Below are positions 46,674 to 57,335 of a DNA stretch of 64,000 nt, piece by piece (position 1 is the stretch's first letter; each line of letters starts with the position of its first letter). Source of the DNA: Gari tellinella (Eukaryota; Mollusca; Bivalvia; Cardiida; Psammobiidae). The translations under genes and the position numbers were made by a program. A model generated the notes under the pieces. That model was not told where the DNA came from, did no database searches, and worked only from the letters and a program-made list of their open reading frames with translations. The stretch lies in NCBI GenBank assembly GCA_922989275.2, contig OV277866.1:53373246-53437245 (forward strand), given 5' to 3'.

Positions 46674-48677
46674 TTACCCCCCTCTCAAATATGTTAAGCT
46701 CCTGCTAACATTAAGCATCCATAATAGACTGAAACATTTAATACCACAAGTATATACAAACAAAATGCTTTCTACCTATCATGAAATAACTTCTCACTTT
46801 CATAGAACGCATTCGCATTGACCGACATCAAAGGGGAGCTCAAATGAGTGCCCCTTTTGACCTCGAACAATGAGAATGACAAATAAACTGACCTAAACTA
46901 CTTATACCTTAAATGTTACAATATTCTTTCTTTATTGGGTACACTACCCACACTATAACACTGAAAGATTATTACACGAGCATCAAATGCCTCGCTAAAA
47001 TGCAAGTAATTTTCCAACATTGGAAACACCTAAGTTATGAAATCTCTTATAACTTAAACATACATGTACACATGGCATTTAATGCCCATGATAAAATTCT
47101 GTAAAAGCCCTTACTAGATAAATATCCTATAACATCGCTATTAGATTTTGATTCACTTAACTTTAATAATACAATTTATAAATTTCAAAGAAGAAATGTA
47201 TGGTAATAGATTTATTCCCGAAATTAATTAGGATCAAATCTAACACCAACATCTAACATCAAATAAGAGCTTTTGCTTTCTACTTTCAGCACTCCAGAGC
47301 AAGGTAAAAGAAAGAACCTGGACACTTAACATGTGTGAAATAAAAGAATCTCAAAGTCCAAGCTATTTCCTTTTTGACCTACATTACACAAAGATTTCTT
47401 CAAACGGTCATCATCAAAGTCAGACAACCTACTCTAGGTTGTCAAACTTGATTCGTGACTATTGTTTAATTAACTTAATTACTGAAAATACAAAACTTTA
47501 GAAACAATTACATTAAACATTTGCTCTATGGAATGCTGACTTACGTTACACCAATATAAAATACAATATTCTCAATAGAAGCTCAATTTTCTTCTATAGG
47601 ACTGGACCTGGTTGTTATTATCGAGTCTACCAGAACTGGAACCTGGCCTCAGTCTAGCTCGCCTTACATCTTGCTGGTACATATGTGACCTGGGTGACAT
47701 CTGCGTCTGTGTCCCTACATCACACTGGGTTTATAGTTTGGGCCAGCTCTGTTAATCTGTCAAGGCGGCTCCTTGCTCCACATGGCCTTGGAGATCCGCT
47801 CTATCAGTCCATAGAGTCCCATCACAGCTTCATCGTCTCTGTCAGGCGACATCCAAATTTCCCCTTACACTGCTCCTCTTAGTCCAGTTGCAGATCCCTG
47901 ATCCTCTTCTTCCACCAGTCATGCACTCTTGATTCTCCTCACTGCACGAAATGTTCCGTCAATTGGCTCCTACTGACGACCCTACTTGCGCAACTTAACC
48001 CATCATCTCTGCTTGCTAATAACGCTTGTCAGGAAAATCATCTAACAGGCTTTGGCCCTCGTATTCCGGTACACTAAAGCGACTCCCGAGTAGGCCTCTT
48101 GTCAGTCAGACCTTTGACACTCATCCTTTCATCTCTCTGTGACACAAAAATAAAAATAAGGAAAATAAAATGCAACAGCTGACCATCAGCTGTATCTCAG
48201 GTTAGACATGCGCTTTCCCTTGGTAATCCGTCAGTGTTAATCTCCTTAAGCCCTTTAACGTCGCTGTAGTACATGCTGGTTGGCACATCACGTTACGTCA
48301 CGTCATCATGACGTCATCTTCTATTAACCTGTCATCACTATTACAGGTACTCTGTCTATGTAAACTGCTAATCAGGGATCCAAACGTCTAACTGGTACTG
48401 TCATAAGAGGAAACTCCCTATTAAATTCTAATGAATAATACTTTAATCTATAAGTTTAATTAAAAGTGGTCAATATGGGCATCTCTAAATACGCATAATG
48501 ACCTCTCTTCCCTTTACCTAATAAACATTAAAACTTGGCTATACCAAGTAAATAGAAATACTTAATTCACCTTTAAAAGCAGGAAACAATTTCTGCTAAT
48601 TAACACTCTCATACTACCTCTAATTAACATAATATACGATCTTTATTCAGGATACTGTTGACAAGCCAAGAGTATTT
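46674..48677. other. Non-coding interior of the LTR element
   Basis: Two kilobases between the Gag stop and the 3' LTR. I see no open frame resembling pol or env on either strand, only short frames without recognisable motifs. The polypurine tract is at its left end. Confidence 0.6.
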
Positions 48678-50570
48678 CTAATATTTGGTCTTGCTCTTTG
48701 CTGTCTTGATCCCTTTCGGCGGGCCGGTCCCCTCATCTGGTTTCCACCGGTTGTGATGAACCATCTTCTCTCGACCTATGCAGCTAATATCTGTAATCTT
48801 CTTCTTCACCACCTCGGATCCGTCGTTCAACCTCTTGAGCCTTGGTGCCATCCCAAATCTGTGGGTTTCACCTGTCCCCTGCACAGCATCGCCAACTCTA
48901 CATCTGTTGATTAAAATCTGTTCACCATGCATGGCCTTGTGTCGACTTGTCACAGCTGGGAGGTGCTCTTGGGCAACTTGGTGGACTCTCTGCATTCTGG
49001 TCTCAAGATTGTCAGCATACTGGTCTCGTAACAGGTAAGTCTCTCTGCAATTTCCCCTCGGTTCTTCTCTGTACTGCATGTCTTCAGAGTCCTCTGTACC
49101 AAATCTGTCAAACAACCCATCTGTGACTACTTCTCCGTATCTTGGAACTGTGCAACGGTATTCTTCCCTCATGGAACGAACATCATTTTTCGGTCCTGGT
49201 TGAATGGTGTTATACCCTGGTTCATGGATTTCGGCTTTCTGTCTGTCATTCACTGGATATCTGCCATGGTCCCTACCTTGGTCCTTAAAGGGACAATATC
49301 TTGCGATATGGTTTTCTCCATTGCATGCGTAACATACTATGCTTCTTCTACTCCCCATGTAATTGTTCTCAGGTCTCTTATTTTGTTGCTGAATCTGGGT
49401 TAGTTCGGTCAGCATATTCAGTATTTGTTGCAGGACTCCAGCCTCAGTCTGATTTGTGGGATCACCTTTTCTGATCTCAGCTGGCTTGGTTTGGCCATTG
49501 CCCATGACCTGTGAATTTTCCTTAGAACCTGCCTCTTTCCTCTCTGGTTTCGCTGGAATGCGATATGCATGTTCGGCCCAGTTCTCATGGTCTTCGCTCT
49601 CGTGTTCTTGCAGTCTGTGTACACCATTCTTTCTCCTATTCCCACTATCATGTCGCTTTCTAGTCTGAATACATGTCACAACATGGTACACAGCTTCATC
49701 TATGTCACTGGGTTCTTTGATGTACTCGACTTCCCAGCTAAGATCTTCATCATGTAGTCCATCGAAAAACCTCCTCACCAGGTCTTCTCTTCTCGTTCTG
49801 TGGTCTCTTTCCTTGTATGCTTTATCATAGATCCGTTTCAGCTCAGCAGCGTACTCCTCTACTGTTTCCCTTGGTCTTTGATCTCTCTTGCTAAACTTGA
49901 CTGCAAAGTTCTTTGGTGTCTCAATGACCCGAAAACGACAGTTGATCTCGTTGATCAGCTCATTGTAGTCCCTTAGGACATCTTTCTTTAATTGTGTGTA
50001 CACAAACTCTGCCGCAATCCCTTCAAGTTTTGGCAGTAGTTGATCAAGTCTCTCCTCCTCAGTCCAATTCTGCCTCTCTGCTATCGCTTCAAACCTGTTG
50101 ATCCATACTGGCCATTCTTCTTTCCCTGTAAATGATGGAATTTTTACGTTGCTATGGTAACGATGCTGGTCCCGGTTGCTAGCTGTTCTTCTGTTATGAC
50201 GTTGCTGCACCCAACCCTCATCTCTGTCATCAAAATCAGGATAGAGTCTTCTTTTCTCTATGAGTGTTGAAGGCTGTTCCTGCTCTTCTCTGTTCTGCCC
50301 GTCTCTGCAATTGTTATTGTAGCCATGTGCTTCTACGTCAGAGTGCCTTTGTTGTTTGGGGCCAAGCGCATTAACCAATACGTCCGACACATTCTTTAGG
50401 ACTTTTATCATCTGAGTTTGCATCTTGACCATCTCATCCACCGCCTTTTCTATAAAAGATTCTCGTCCTACAGTGCTGATACCATGGTCAAGTAGGTCCT
50501 CTGCTTCATGGTCTGCTTCAAAGTCTCTAATAAGTCTTTTGTTGATTTTGTGGCCTGTAACCTTTGACAT
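48678..50570 (-). CDS. gag: Gag fused to an integrase C-terminal-like tail (630 aa)
   Basis: This is the structural protein of the LTR element. Residues 1-20 are the last repeat unit of the upstream frame. About 144-310 is a retrotransposon Gag capsid-like domain (IPSFTGKEEWPVWINRFE; the FDGLHDEDL segment). CYACNGENHIARYC at 413-426 is a CCHC zinc knuckle for RNA binding. About 515-614 resembles the C-terminal end of a Gypsy integrase: LETRMQRVHQVAQEHL, then RVGDAV, MAPRLKRLNDG and MVHHNRWKP. The frame is continuous across the junction, so everything from protease to the integrase catalytic core is missing without a frameshift. Acidic integrase residues cannot be assigned. The ATG at 50570 lies two codons after the TAA of the upstream ORF, in the same frame. 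Confidence 0.85.
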   Translation of the reverse strand: MSKVTGHKINKRLIRDFEADHEAEDLLDHGISTVGRESFIEKAVDEMVKMQTQMIKVLKNVSDVLVNALGPKQQRHSDVEAHGYNNNCRDGQNREEQEQPSTLIEKRRLYPDFDDRDEGWVQQRHNRRTASNRDQHRYHSNVKIPSFTGKEEWPVWINRFEAIAERQNWTEEERLDQLLPKLEGIAAEFVYTQLKKDVLRDYNELINEINCRFRVIETPKNFAVKFSKRDQRPRETVEEYAAELKRIYDKAYKERDHRTRREDLVRRFFDGLHDEDLSWEVEYIKEPSDIDEAVYHVVTCIQTRKRHDSGNRRKNGVHRLQEHESEDHENWAEHAYRIPAKPERKEAGSKENSQVMGNGQTKPAEIRKGDPTNQTEAGVLQQILNMLTELTQIQQQNKRPENNYMGSRRSIVCYACNGENHIARYCPFKDQGRDHGRYPVNDRQKAEIHEPGYNTIQPGPKNDVRSMREEYRCTVPRYGEVVTDGLFDRFGTEDSEDMQYREEPRGNCRETYLLRDQYADNLETRMQRVHQVAQEHLPAVTSRHKAMHGEQILINRCRVGDAVQGTGETHRFGMAPRLKRLNDGSEVVKKKITDISCIGREKMVHHNRWKPDEGTGPPKGIKTAKSKTKY

Positions 50571-50573
50571 GAT

Positions 50574-51437
50574 TTAGTGGTCTATCTCCTCTTCATCTGT
50601 GTCTGTATTGTTTACTAAACTGTATTCTTTTCTGGATCTTCTTTTGTTGATTTGGTGGCCTGTAACCTTTGGTGTGATTTGGTGGACTGCTTCCTCCTCA
50701 TCTGTGTCTACTTGATTTACTAAACTGTATCTTCTGTTTGATCTTCTTTTGTTTATTTGGTGGCCTGTAACCTTTGATGAAATTTTGTGGACCGATCCCT
50801 CTTCATCTGTGTCTACATTGTCTACTGATCTGTATCCTCTGTTGGATTTTCTTTTGTTGATTTGGTGGCCTGTAACCTTCGATTTAATTTGGTGGACTGA
50901 TCCCTCTTCATCTGTGTCTACTGAACTGTACTCTCTGTTGGATCTTCTTTTGTTGATTTGGAGGCCTGTAACCTTTTGTGAGATTTGGTAGACTGCTCCC
51001 TCCTCATCTGTGTCTACATTGTTTACTGGACTGTATCCTCTGTTGGATCTTCTTTTGTTGATTTGGTGGTCTGTAACCTTCGATGAGATTTGGTGGACTT
51101 CCCCCTCTTCACCTGTGTCTACATTGTTTACTGGACTAGATCTATATCCTCTGTTGGATCTTTTGTTGATTTGGTGGCATGTAACCTTCGATCTAATTTG
51201 GTGGACTGATCCCTCATCATCTTTGTCTACATTGTTTACTGAGCTGTACTCTCTGCTGGACCTTCTGTAGATTTGGTGTGCCATCACCTCTTCATCAACG
51301 TCTGTGTTCTTTACTGGACTGTGTCCTCTCTTGGATCTAGATCTCATATCGTCAATCTCTGAAGCGTCTCGATGGACTGTAGCCTGAGCGTCTTTGAAGA
51401 ATACTTCTGTCTCTTGCTCTAACTCTGAATCCGCCAT
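50574..51437 (-). CDS. Retrotransposon N-terminal tandem-repeat region (287 aa)
   Basis: No known domain is recognised. After an acidic start (MADSELEQETEVFFKD) the protein is built from about seven imperfect units of 36-40 residues. Each has a basic part (VTGHQINKRRSNRGYS), a VNNVDTDEEG part and VHQI. The unit continues past the stop at 50574-50576 into the next ORF in the same frame: where other units read CAC CAA ATC, this one reads CAC TAA ATC. The TAA is therefore most simply a nonsense change of one Gln codon, or a site of readthrough. It may be an N-terminal extension of Gag; alternating acid and base suggests a disordered, self-associating segment. Function is unknown. Confidence 0.7.
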   Translation of the reverse strand: MADSELEQETEVFFKDAQATVHRDASEIDDMRSRSKRGHSPVKNTDVDEEVMAHQIYRRSSREYSSVNNVDKDDEGSVHQIRSKVTCHQINKRSNRGYRSSPVNNVDTGEEGEVHQISSKVTDHQINKRRSNRGYSPVNNVDTDEEGAVYQISQKVTGLQINKRRSNREYSSVDTDEEGSVHQIKSKVTGHQINKRKSNRGYRSVDNVDTDEEGSVHKISSKVTGHQINKRRSNRRYSLVNQVDTDEEEAVHQITPKVTGHQINKRRSRKEYSLVNNTDTDEEEIDH

Positions 51438-52222
51438 TCTCTAATGGAACCGTTCTCTAATCAAGACGAGGTGTCGATCACTGGATCTAAGATAATAATC
51501 AAAGATCCCACCCAGCTGCCAACCACAAATGTCACGTGCCGAGCGGTAGTACACGTCAATTCAGGGGTCTGATTTGGATCCAAATTGGTAGCGTGATTCA
51601 AGATCACCCCTTTCTTCTCTCTCTTTCTCTCAAATAAATATTAACTAAAATGGACTCTCTTTCATGCGGCAAATAAAGTAAAAGTAAGGCTTAATCAAAT
51701 TTTATGTGATGCTTTATTTATATCCTACACAATAATAATAAATCTCAAGTCACTAGACTTCTTCTATTTTTAACTAATTCTATTCTAAAAGAGTAAGGCA
51801 ATATGGTGCCGCACCTTTAAAATTCTATCTCGAGAGTCCTGGCTTCGTCTGCAACCCGGGGTATTTATACAGAAAATTGGTCACGTGGTGTGCACCAAAT
51901 TTCTGGTGCGATTTAACATTAAAATCGCACCGAAAATCTGTTGCACAAAAACCGCACCAAAGTGTGCACTCCTTATATGGAGCGCACACCAAGTGTGCAC
52001 TCCTTATATGGTATGCGAAGACGCTGGCACTGCGCGGACCTAAAAATTACTAAAACAGTACCAATATCCCTTTCTAAAAATACAAGAATGTTATAAACAT
52101 GAGGGGGAATATATTTAAAAGGGACACTCATAGTTAAAATATGGAATAAATTACTTTTCAAAGAGCTATTGTGGATTGAAGTCTTGCCGCTACTGTACTA
52201 TGTAGTAACCAAGACTAACAAC

Positions 52223-53298
52223 AGGTCCTACTAGAAGGTGAGACGTCCAAAGCAGCAGATGTCATCTCGGGCGTGCCGCAAGGTACTGTACTTGGGCCGC
52301 TCCTTTTCCTCACATATATAAACGACCTCCCAGATTGCGTCTCTCACTCAGACACCCGACTCTTTGCTGATGATAGCATTCTCTTTCGTCACATTAAGAC
52401 CCAACAGGACGCCACTCTGCTGCAGCAAGACCTAGAGGCCCTTGAAAAGTGGGAAAGAGACTGGCAGATGGCTTTTCATCCAGCAAAATGTACGGTACTC
52501 AGGATAAGTGGTAGCAGCCGTCATAGGATAGAATATAACTATACCCTCCATGGCAAAACACTCAGCTCTGCAGAAAACAGCAAATATCTCGGAGTCACAG
52601 TTAGCGATGACCTGCAATGGAAGAGCCACATCAACAACACTGCAGCTAAAGGCAGCCGAACGCTGGGCTTTATAAGGAGAAACCTCGGAGAATGTTCACC
52701 AACCGTCAAGGCAGCGGCATACACTACCATAGTCAGACCAACTCTAGAGTATGCCAGCAGCATATGGGATCCCACAAACAAGACTGAGGCCCACACCCTT
52801 GAACAGATCCAGCGGAAAGCAGCCAGGTTTGTCCACAATTGTTACACAGACAGAACCCCTGGATGTGTAACGAAGATGGTGAACGACCTAAACTGGGATT
52901 CCCTGCAACACCGACGCTACATTTCAAGATTGGTGATGCTTTTCAAGATAAGCAACAACATCGTTGAGGTCCCTGATAACCCGCTCAGCCAGAGTGACTC
53001 CAGAACACGAGGTGCCAACCGCTTTTACCAAATCCCGGCCAATACATCCACATACAAGAACAGCTTCTTCCCCAGAACGATCCGAGACTGGAACTTGCTG
53101 CCGGCCAGAACCACCAACTGCCTGACTCTCGAGAGCTTCAGGGCAGAGGTCAGGGCCTTCCAACCCTAAATACCCAACCACTGTATATAATTTTATTTGT
53201 AAATAGACAGCTGTTTTATCGGGCATCACAGTTTTTAACACAGGGTATAATACGTTCCATGAGGATCCCTACCCTTATATTGGAAGAAGAAGAAGAAG
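52223..53298 (+). mobile_element. 5'-truncated non-LTR retrotransposon inside the LTR
   Basis: A 1076-bp insertion flanked by AACAAC at 52217-52222 and 53299-53304. It begins inside a reverse transcriptase reading frame, has a short 3' untranslated region and ends in a GAA-type tail (about 53283-53298). 5' truncation, target duplication and a simple-repeat tail are the signature of target-primed reverse transcription. Confidence 0.95.
52225..53169 (+). CDS. Reverse transcriptase C-terminal part, Jockey/CR1-type non-LTR element
   Basis: A partial ORF open from the truncation point, with no start of its own. GVPQGTVLGPLLF (RT block 4) and LFADDS (catalytic box, FADD form) are intact. They are followed by the thumb and the typical C-terminal region with LEYASSIWDP, then RTIRDWNLLPAR. 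The endonuclease and the first RT blocks are missing, so it cannot act alone. No stop or frameshift interrupts it, which suggests a recent copy. The clade within the Jockey/CR1 group is not resolved. Confidence 0.92.
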   Translation, partial: VLLEGETSKAADVISGVPQGTVLGPLLFLTYINDLPDCVSHSDTRLFADDSILFRHIKTQQDATLLQQDLEALEKWERDWQMAFHPAKCTVLRISGSSRHRIEYNYTLHGKTLSSAENSKYLGVTVSDDLQWKSHINNTAAKGSRTLGFIRRNLGECSPTVKAAAYTTIVRPTLEYASSIWDPTNKTEAHTLEQIQRKAARFVHNCYTDRTPGCVTKMVNDLNWDSLQHRRYISRLVMLFKISNNIVEVPDNPLSQSDSRTRGANRFYQIPANTSTYKNSFFPRTIRDWNLLPARTTNCLTLESFRAEVRAFQP

Positions 53299-53570
53299 AA
53301 CAACCCACAATGCATCACTTCAATACAAACCAAGATGGCCTCCAAGCACATCCTTCTCACAATAATGAACCATAACAAATACAAATACAGGCTGAATAAA
53401 AGATGCTGCGGGAGCTGACACGATCTGGAGGTAGAATATATCGTAAAGATTACAGTTAGGAATTATAATTATGAAATGACACTTAAAAAACAGCCACATA
53501 GGCTGACGTTATAAACATGAATGCTGACAAACAACAAACGTGTTTGTCAACCTAAAACCAGAACCTTACA

Positions 53571-53608
53571 TTACTACAGTCTAGAGCCAGGCTATGGAGT
53601 AAAGGGTT
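53571..53608. mobile_element. Family A element, right part, beyond the LTR element
   Basis: CAGTCTAGAGCCAGGCTATG, then GAGTAAAGGGTTAA, completes the element begun at 45488. Confidence 0.82.
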
Positions 53609-53639
53609 AATTCGATGACAGGACGACATACAAAATTTC

Positions 53640-53864
53640 ATTGAAAAGATTAAGTGAAAAATGTGGTCTAAACAGTGTTAACAATGTTTTTCTAGGATTT
53701 GATCTAGTGACCAAGGTTTTGATCTGACATTACTCATATTCGATCCTTACCTAGATTTTTTAATAAGGTAAAGGTTTTGACCAAATTTTATTTTGATTTA
53801 AGATGCCGGACAAATGGCAATCCCAATAGCTCACTCTGAGCTTTGCTCAGGTGAGCTTAAAGTT
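53640..53864. repeat. Family I-related repeat, diverged
   Basis: GGCAATCCCAATAGCTCACT, then GCTCAGGTGAGCTTAA. Confidence 0.55.
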
Positions 53865-54117
53865 GACTCAAACATTAGTAGTGTGTTAATATAAACACAA
53901 ACTTCCAGCATTCCAAAGCAACACTCTGTCAAGAGTGCACAAAGTAATTACTAAACAAGTCCAAAAACTCAGGTGACAACTAAAGAAACTAGAACCATTC
54001 CAAAGGGTTAGACAAAGGCAGAGGTCATCCAAACAAACTCTGACAATTGTCCTATACTGCTTACCTGTTGTCCCTAGAGCTGAAATCAGAGACCAGCAAG
54101 GGTTGAAATTATAAACT

Positions 54118-54786
54118 ATGGTGCTCCCTCCCAGGGCTGCCATAAATTGACATGAAAAATCCTAAGATTTCCAAATTTTCATTTTTCAAGTGCGATTTTA
54201 CGAATCGTACCTTTACCCCATAGCATTTTTCTTGTTTTGTTGACATGCGACTACTTAAAGCAGGCTGTCAGTAAAGCAGAATGCGCCTTAGGGCGCATTC
54301 TGCTTTACTGACAGCCTGCTTTAAGCTACCATATACTGGGGAAAAATCCGGAGATTTAGGATATATCCTGTGAAATGGCAGCCCTGCCCTCCCTACAACA
54401 GCCCTCCCAACCACGACTCAGTCTCCCTCCTTACAACTACCCTTGTCCCAGTTCCCTAAACAGGACCATTATATCCAACCTATTCACAGCTGCAATAGCA
54501 TCTGCTTAAAATTGTTGTCTGCTGTTTTCCTCAAAGTAACACAATGGACATTTTGACAGAAAAAAATTATTTTCTTAAAGTTAAATTGGACATTTTGACA
54601 TTAGAAATATAATGAAGAGAGACAAACAGCTTGAATCCAGATCAGACACAGCGTAACGCGGCGTCTGATCTGGATTCAAGCTGTTTGCAAATGTAAACCA
54701 ATTTCCCCCTCTATAACACCTCCCTTTTGAACAACACACACTTTTTGTCTCCCATTAGGTGTCGTTGTAGAGGGGGGAGCGCTGTA
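54118..54786. mobile_element. Family L element split by family G
   Basis: TATGGTGCTCCCTCC at the left, AGGGGGGAGCGCTGTA at the right, and core AACAGCTTGAATCCAGATCA. A 255-bp family G element interrupts the left end. Confidence 0.78.
54132..54386. mobile_element. Family G element (255 bp) inside family L
   Basis: CAGGGCTGCCATAAATTGAC and GAAATGGCAGCCCTG ends; CCCTCC on both sides. Core arms perfect around GCGCCTTAGGGCGC. Confidence 0.87.
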
Positions 54787-54941
54787 CCATCTTACACTGA
54801 ATGTGGAACTTTTATCTAGATGATATTTTTAAACTAGATCTGTTGGCAAGGAGCTAACAAATACCCCCACTGTGCTTACAAGCAAATGAAGCTAAAAAGT
54901 ATGAAACATTTAATTTATATTATCTCCACTTAAAAACTGGA

Positions 54942-56769
54942 GTAGAGTGGGTGCGGGTATTGCCGAACATGCTTCTAACACCGACTACTTTTAAATATAT
55001 GCGGTATCACTTCTCAGAGCTGGATAAGCTACAATATGACGTCACAATCATAACGTCATATCTTTTTCTGACACGACCGTGATACTTTGAAGCCGCCGCT
55101 GTGTACATTTTCAACAGTATGCATATAAACATAAATCACGGGTTGAGGAGGGTACAGTGTTACGCAGTTTCGAATTCCGAACATGTGACGTCATAAGATG
55201 CTAGCGTCATATGATTTTTGTCCTGTATAATTAGAACATTGTTTTTAAGTTATAAACGCTTACTGCTTCATGTTTGACAACTCTGCTTTCAAATCGGGAT
55301 TAATTAAACAGAGTTATCTGGGTATTCGGTAATAGGAACAGTAATGTTTATATATGTTTCTATTACCGACTACATACATAGCCATTGAAATTGGATTTAT
55401 TAAAATGACCTAATTAGCTTAAACTACACAATTAAAGTTGTTATATAGGTGTTTGTTGATTCTATATAACCAGATACATAAGTTTCCTTTCTTTTCTTTA
55501 CATAAATGAGTCGACAGATAGACCTATGCTAAACGCCAGTGCTACTCTGAAGAATACACAAAAAATCTTCGGCATCTTTATTTTAAACTACCGATACTGC
55601 TAAAAGTTTGATTCAGCTGATAGTAAAAAGAAATTGCAAATAATCACCTTGAATGTTCGCTTCTTATAGCATCCAATTAGTATCCTCACTTTATACATAC
55701 TTTGCAAACACACATTAACACCGACACATTTTACACACAAAGTGACAAAAACATCACAGCATAATTGAGGGGGCCCCGCCCATTTCCATCATTTACTTAT
55801 AATTCGCAGGAACTCTATATACGTTCCTGGTATTCAATACTCTAGCTCTGGCTATAGATATATATATCCAGATGTATATAGTAAACAAAATTTCCAGCTG
55901 AACTGAGGACTCTTACTAAACTTGAAGACGGTCTCGCTATTCCTAAATCCTTTGATCTGACCGACATCCAGGTTCCTTTTGTGTAAAAGTAATCAGACCA
56001 TCTGTTCATAACTAAATCCCACAAGGACATGAAACAAAAATATACTGTACTATACGAAATTTTACATTACGGCACTGAATTCCTTTTTAATGCCAAATGC
56101 ACTTGTGGTAATTATAACCAGGGAAATGATCAGAACACACCTATTAGCCAGACACTTTCAAATATCGCCAGTTGATACTGTGTTAATTTGTTCATATTCG
56201 GCAGAAATCATGACACGTGTATTCATGGATTACTCCTAATGTGGCAGTTCTCTGACTGTTTAATACAGTGGGAAAATAAGGTTTGGTATGGGCAATGTTT
56301 ATTACGTAATTGCTCCCAGCACTGGTAAATAGTCGAATTGATTTAGAATAAACGTTGTTGCAACATAGGGGTAGCTGCGATTCCGTACCTGTAGACACTC
56401 TAAGACACAGTGTACAGTTACGATATCGCAACTACGTAGGGTTTAAACCATTTAGTGGGAATAAAATGCTTAATGCCTACTTTCAGGTATGATTTGGATG
56501 ATTTCTAAAATAAAATACAAAGTGTTCGGAAAAACAAACACATGTGTTCGGTGTTACAGACAGTAGTCGGTAATTAAAGCATTTTGGTCTAGTTGCAAAA
56601 CTGACTTATTCTCCGTCAAATATAGCGTTATGTAGTGGAGTGTTGCTCGAAAATACTTATTACAGTTGTTCCTTATACCCTGTTGCTAACATTGAATGCA
56701 CATGCTTATATTAATGAACATATCATATAAAATTGCTTAAGTGGTTGGTAATACCCGCACCCGCTCTAC
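54942..56769. mobile_element. Candidate 1.8 kb non-autonomous DNA transposon
   Basis: Left end GTAGAGTGGGTGCGGGTATT and right end, reversed, GTAGAGCGGGTGCGGGTATT differ at one base in 20. The interior repeats CCGACTAC/GTAGTCGG motifs (for example near 54982, 55366 and 56563). It has no open frame with a recognisable protein. A family B element starts at the right end. Confidence 0.6.
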
Positions 56770-56968
56770 AGTAAAACCCCTCTATTACAACCACTTTTAC
56801 AAAAGCTAATTGGTTGTATAAAAGACAGCTTATAGCAAGGTGACGGTAAAACAGAAAGCTCCTACAGGAGCTTTCTGTTTTACTGTCACCTTGCATTAAG
56901 CAGTCACCTGTTCTTGACCCCTAATAATTAATACACTTAAGTGGTCGTAATAGAGGGGTTTTACTGTA
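56767..56968. mobile_element. Family B element, well preserved
   Basis: TACAGTAAAACCCCTCTATT and GAGGGGTTTTACTGTA ends carry the same CCCC/GGGG change in both arms. Confidence 0.87.
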
Positions 56969-57219
56969 TTGCTAAAATATTTTTTCAAGCATATCTTGAG
57001 ATGGTACTCTATCAGCCTGTAAAGTTTGGTGTTTTTTGTGAGAGAAAATCTGATAAAAGGTTCATGAGGAGTTGTGCTTACAAGCCACAAAGCAAAAACA
57101 TTAAGTTAACACATTTATACCCTGTGGATTCTTCCATGTTTATATATTGGATTAGTCCATTTTTTATCAAAGGGATGCCTGGTCAAAATTTTCATTTTCA
57201 TTTTGTTTAATATTGAAAT

Positions 57220-57335
57220 TCCTATCAGCAAACAGTGTAAATTCTGATCAGACGCCGCATGATGTGGCGTCTGATCAAAGTCTTCACTGTTTGCCTATGT
57301 CCCATATATGGGATCGTGGGCACAAATGGGTTAAA
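57220..57335. repeat. Family C/D-type core
   Basis: GCAAACAGTGTAAATTCTGA, then CAGACGCCGCATGATGTGGC, then GGGTTAA at the right. Confidence 0.6.

Larger units (their letters stand above)
45715..53570 (-). mobile_element. Ty3/Gypsy-like LTR retrotransposon, gag-only deletion derivative
   Basis: Two 959-bp LTRs (45715-46673 and 51530-53570 minus a 1082-bp insertion) flank a 4.86 kb interior. Read on the minus strand, LTRs start TGTAAGG and end GTGACA. A polypurine tract (GAGAGGGGGG) adjoins the 3' LTR at 46677-46686. The interior holds a tandem-repeat ORF and a Gag/integrase-tail ORF; no protease, reverse transcriptase, RNase H or integrase core is seen. I found one LTR difference by eye (45759 C, 51574 T), so the insertion is young. 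It sits in a family A element in an ADAM intron, in the same orientation as the gene. TACT is a possible 4-bp target duplication but depends on where the LTR ends are drawn. Mobility would need proteins from an intact relative. Confidence 0.92.
51530..53570 (-). repeat. 5' LTR split by a non-LTR retrotransposon
   Basis: Same 959 bp as the left LTR, interrupted after the AACAAC at 52217-52222. The TATAAATA box is at 51862-51869. Its length with the insertion and duplicated hexamer removed matches the left LTR exactly. Confidence 0.93.

Noticed and set aside
46674..48677. Hidden pol or env gene in the LTR element
   Set aside because: No open frame or recognisable protease, polymerase or envelope motif in either orientation.
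48778..49757. Several plus-strand open frames
   Set aside because: Antisense to the Gag ORF.
50749..51270. Plus-strand open frames with a repeated Leu/Trp-rich pattern
   Set aside because: Antisense reading of the tandem-repeat ORF.
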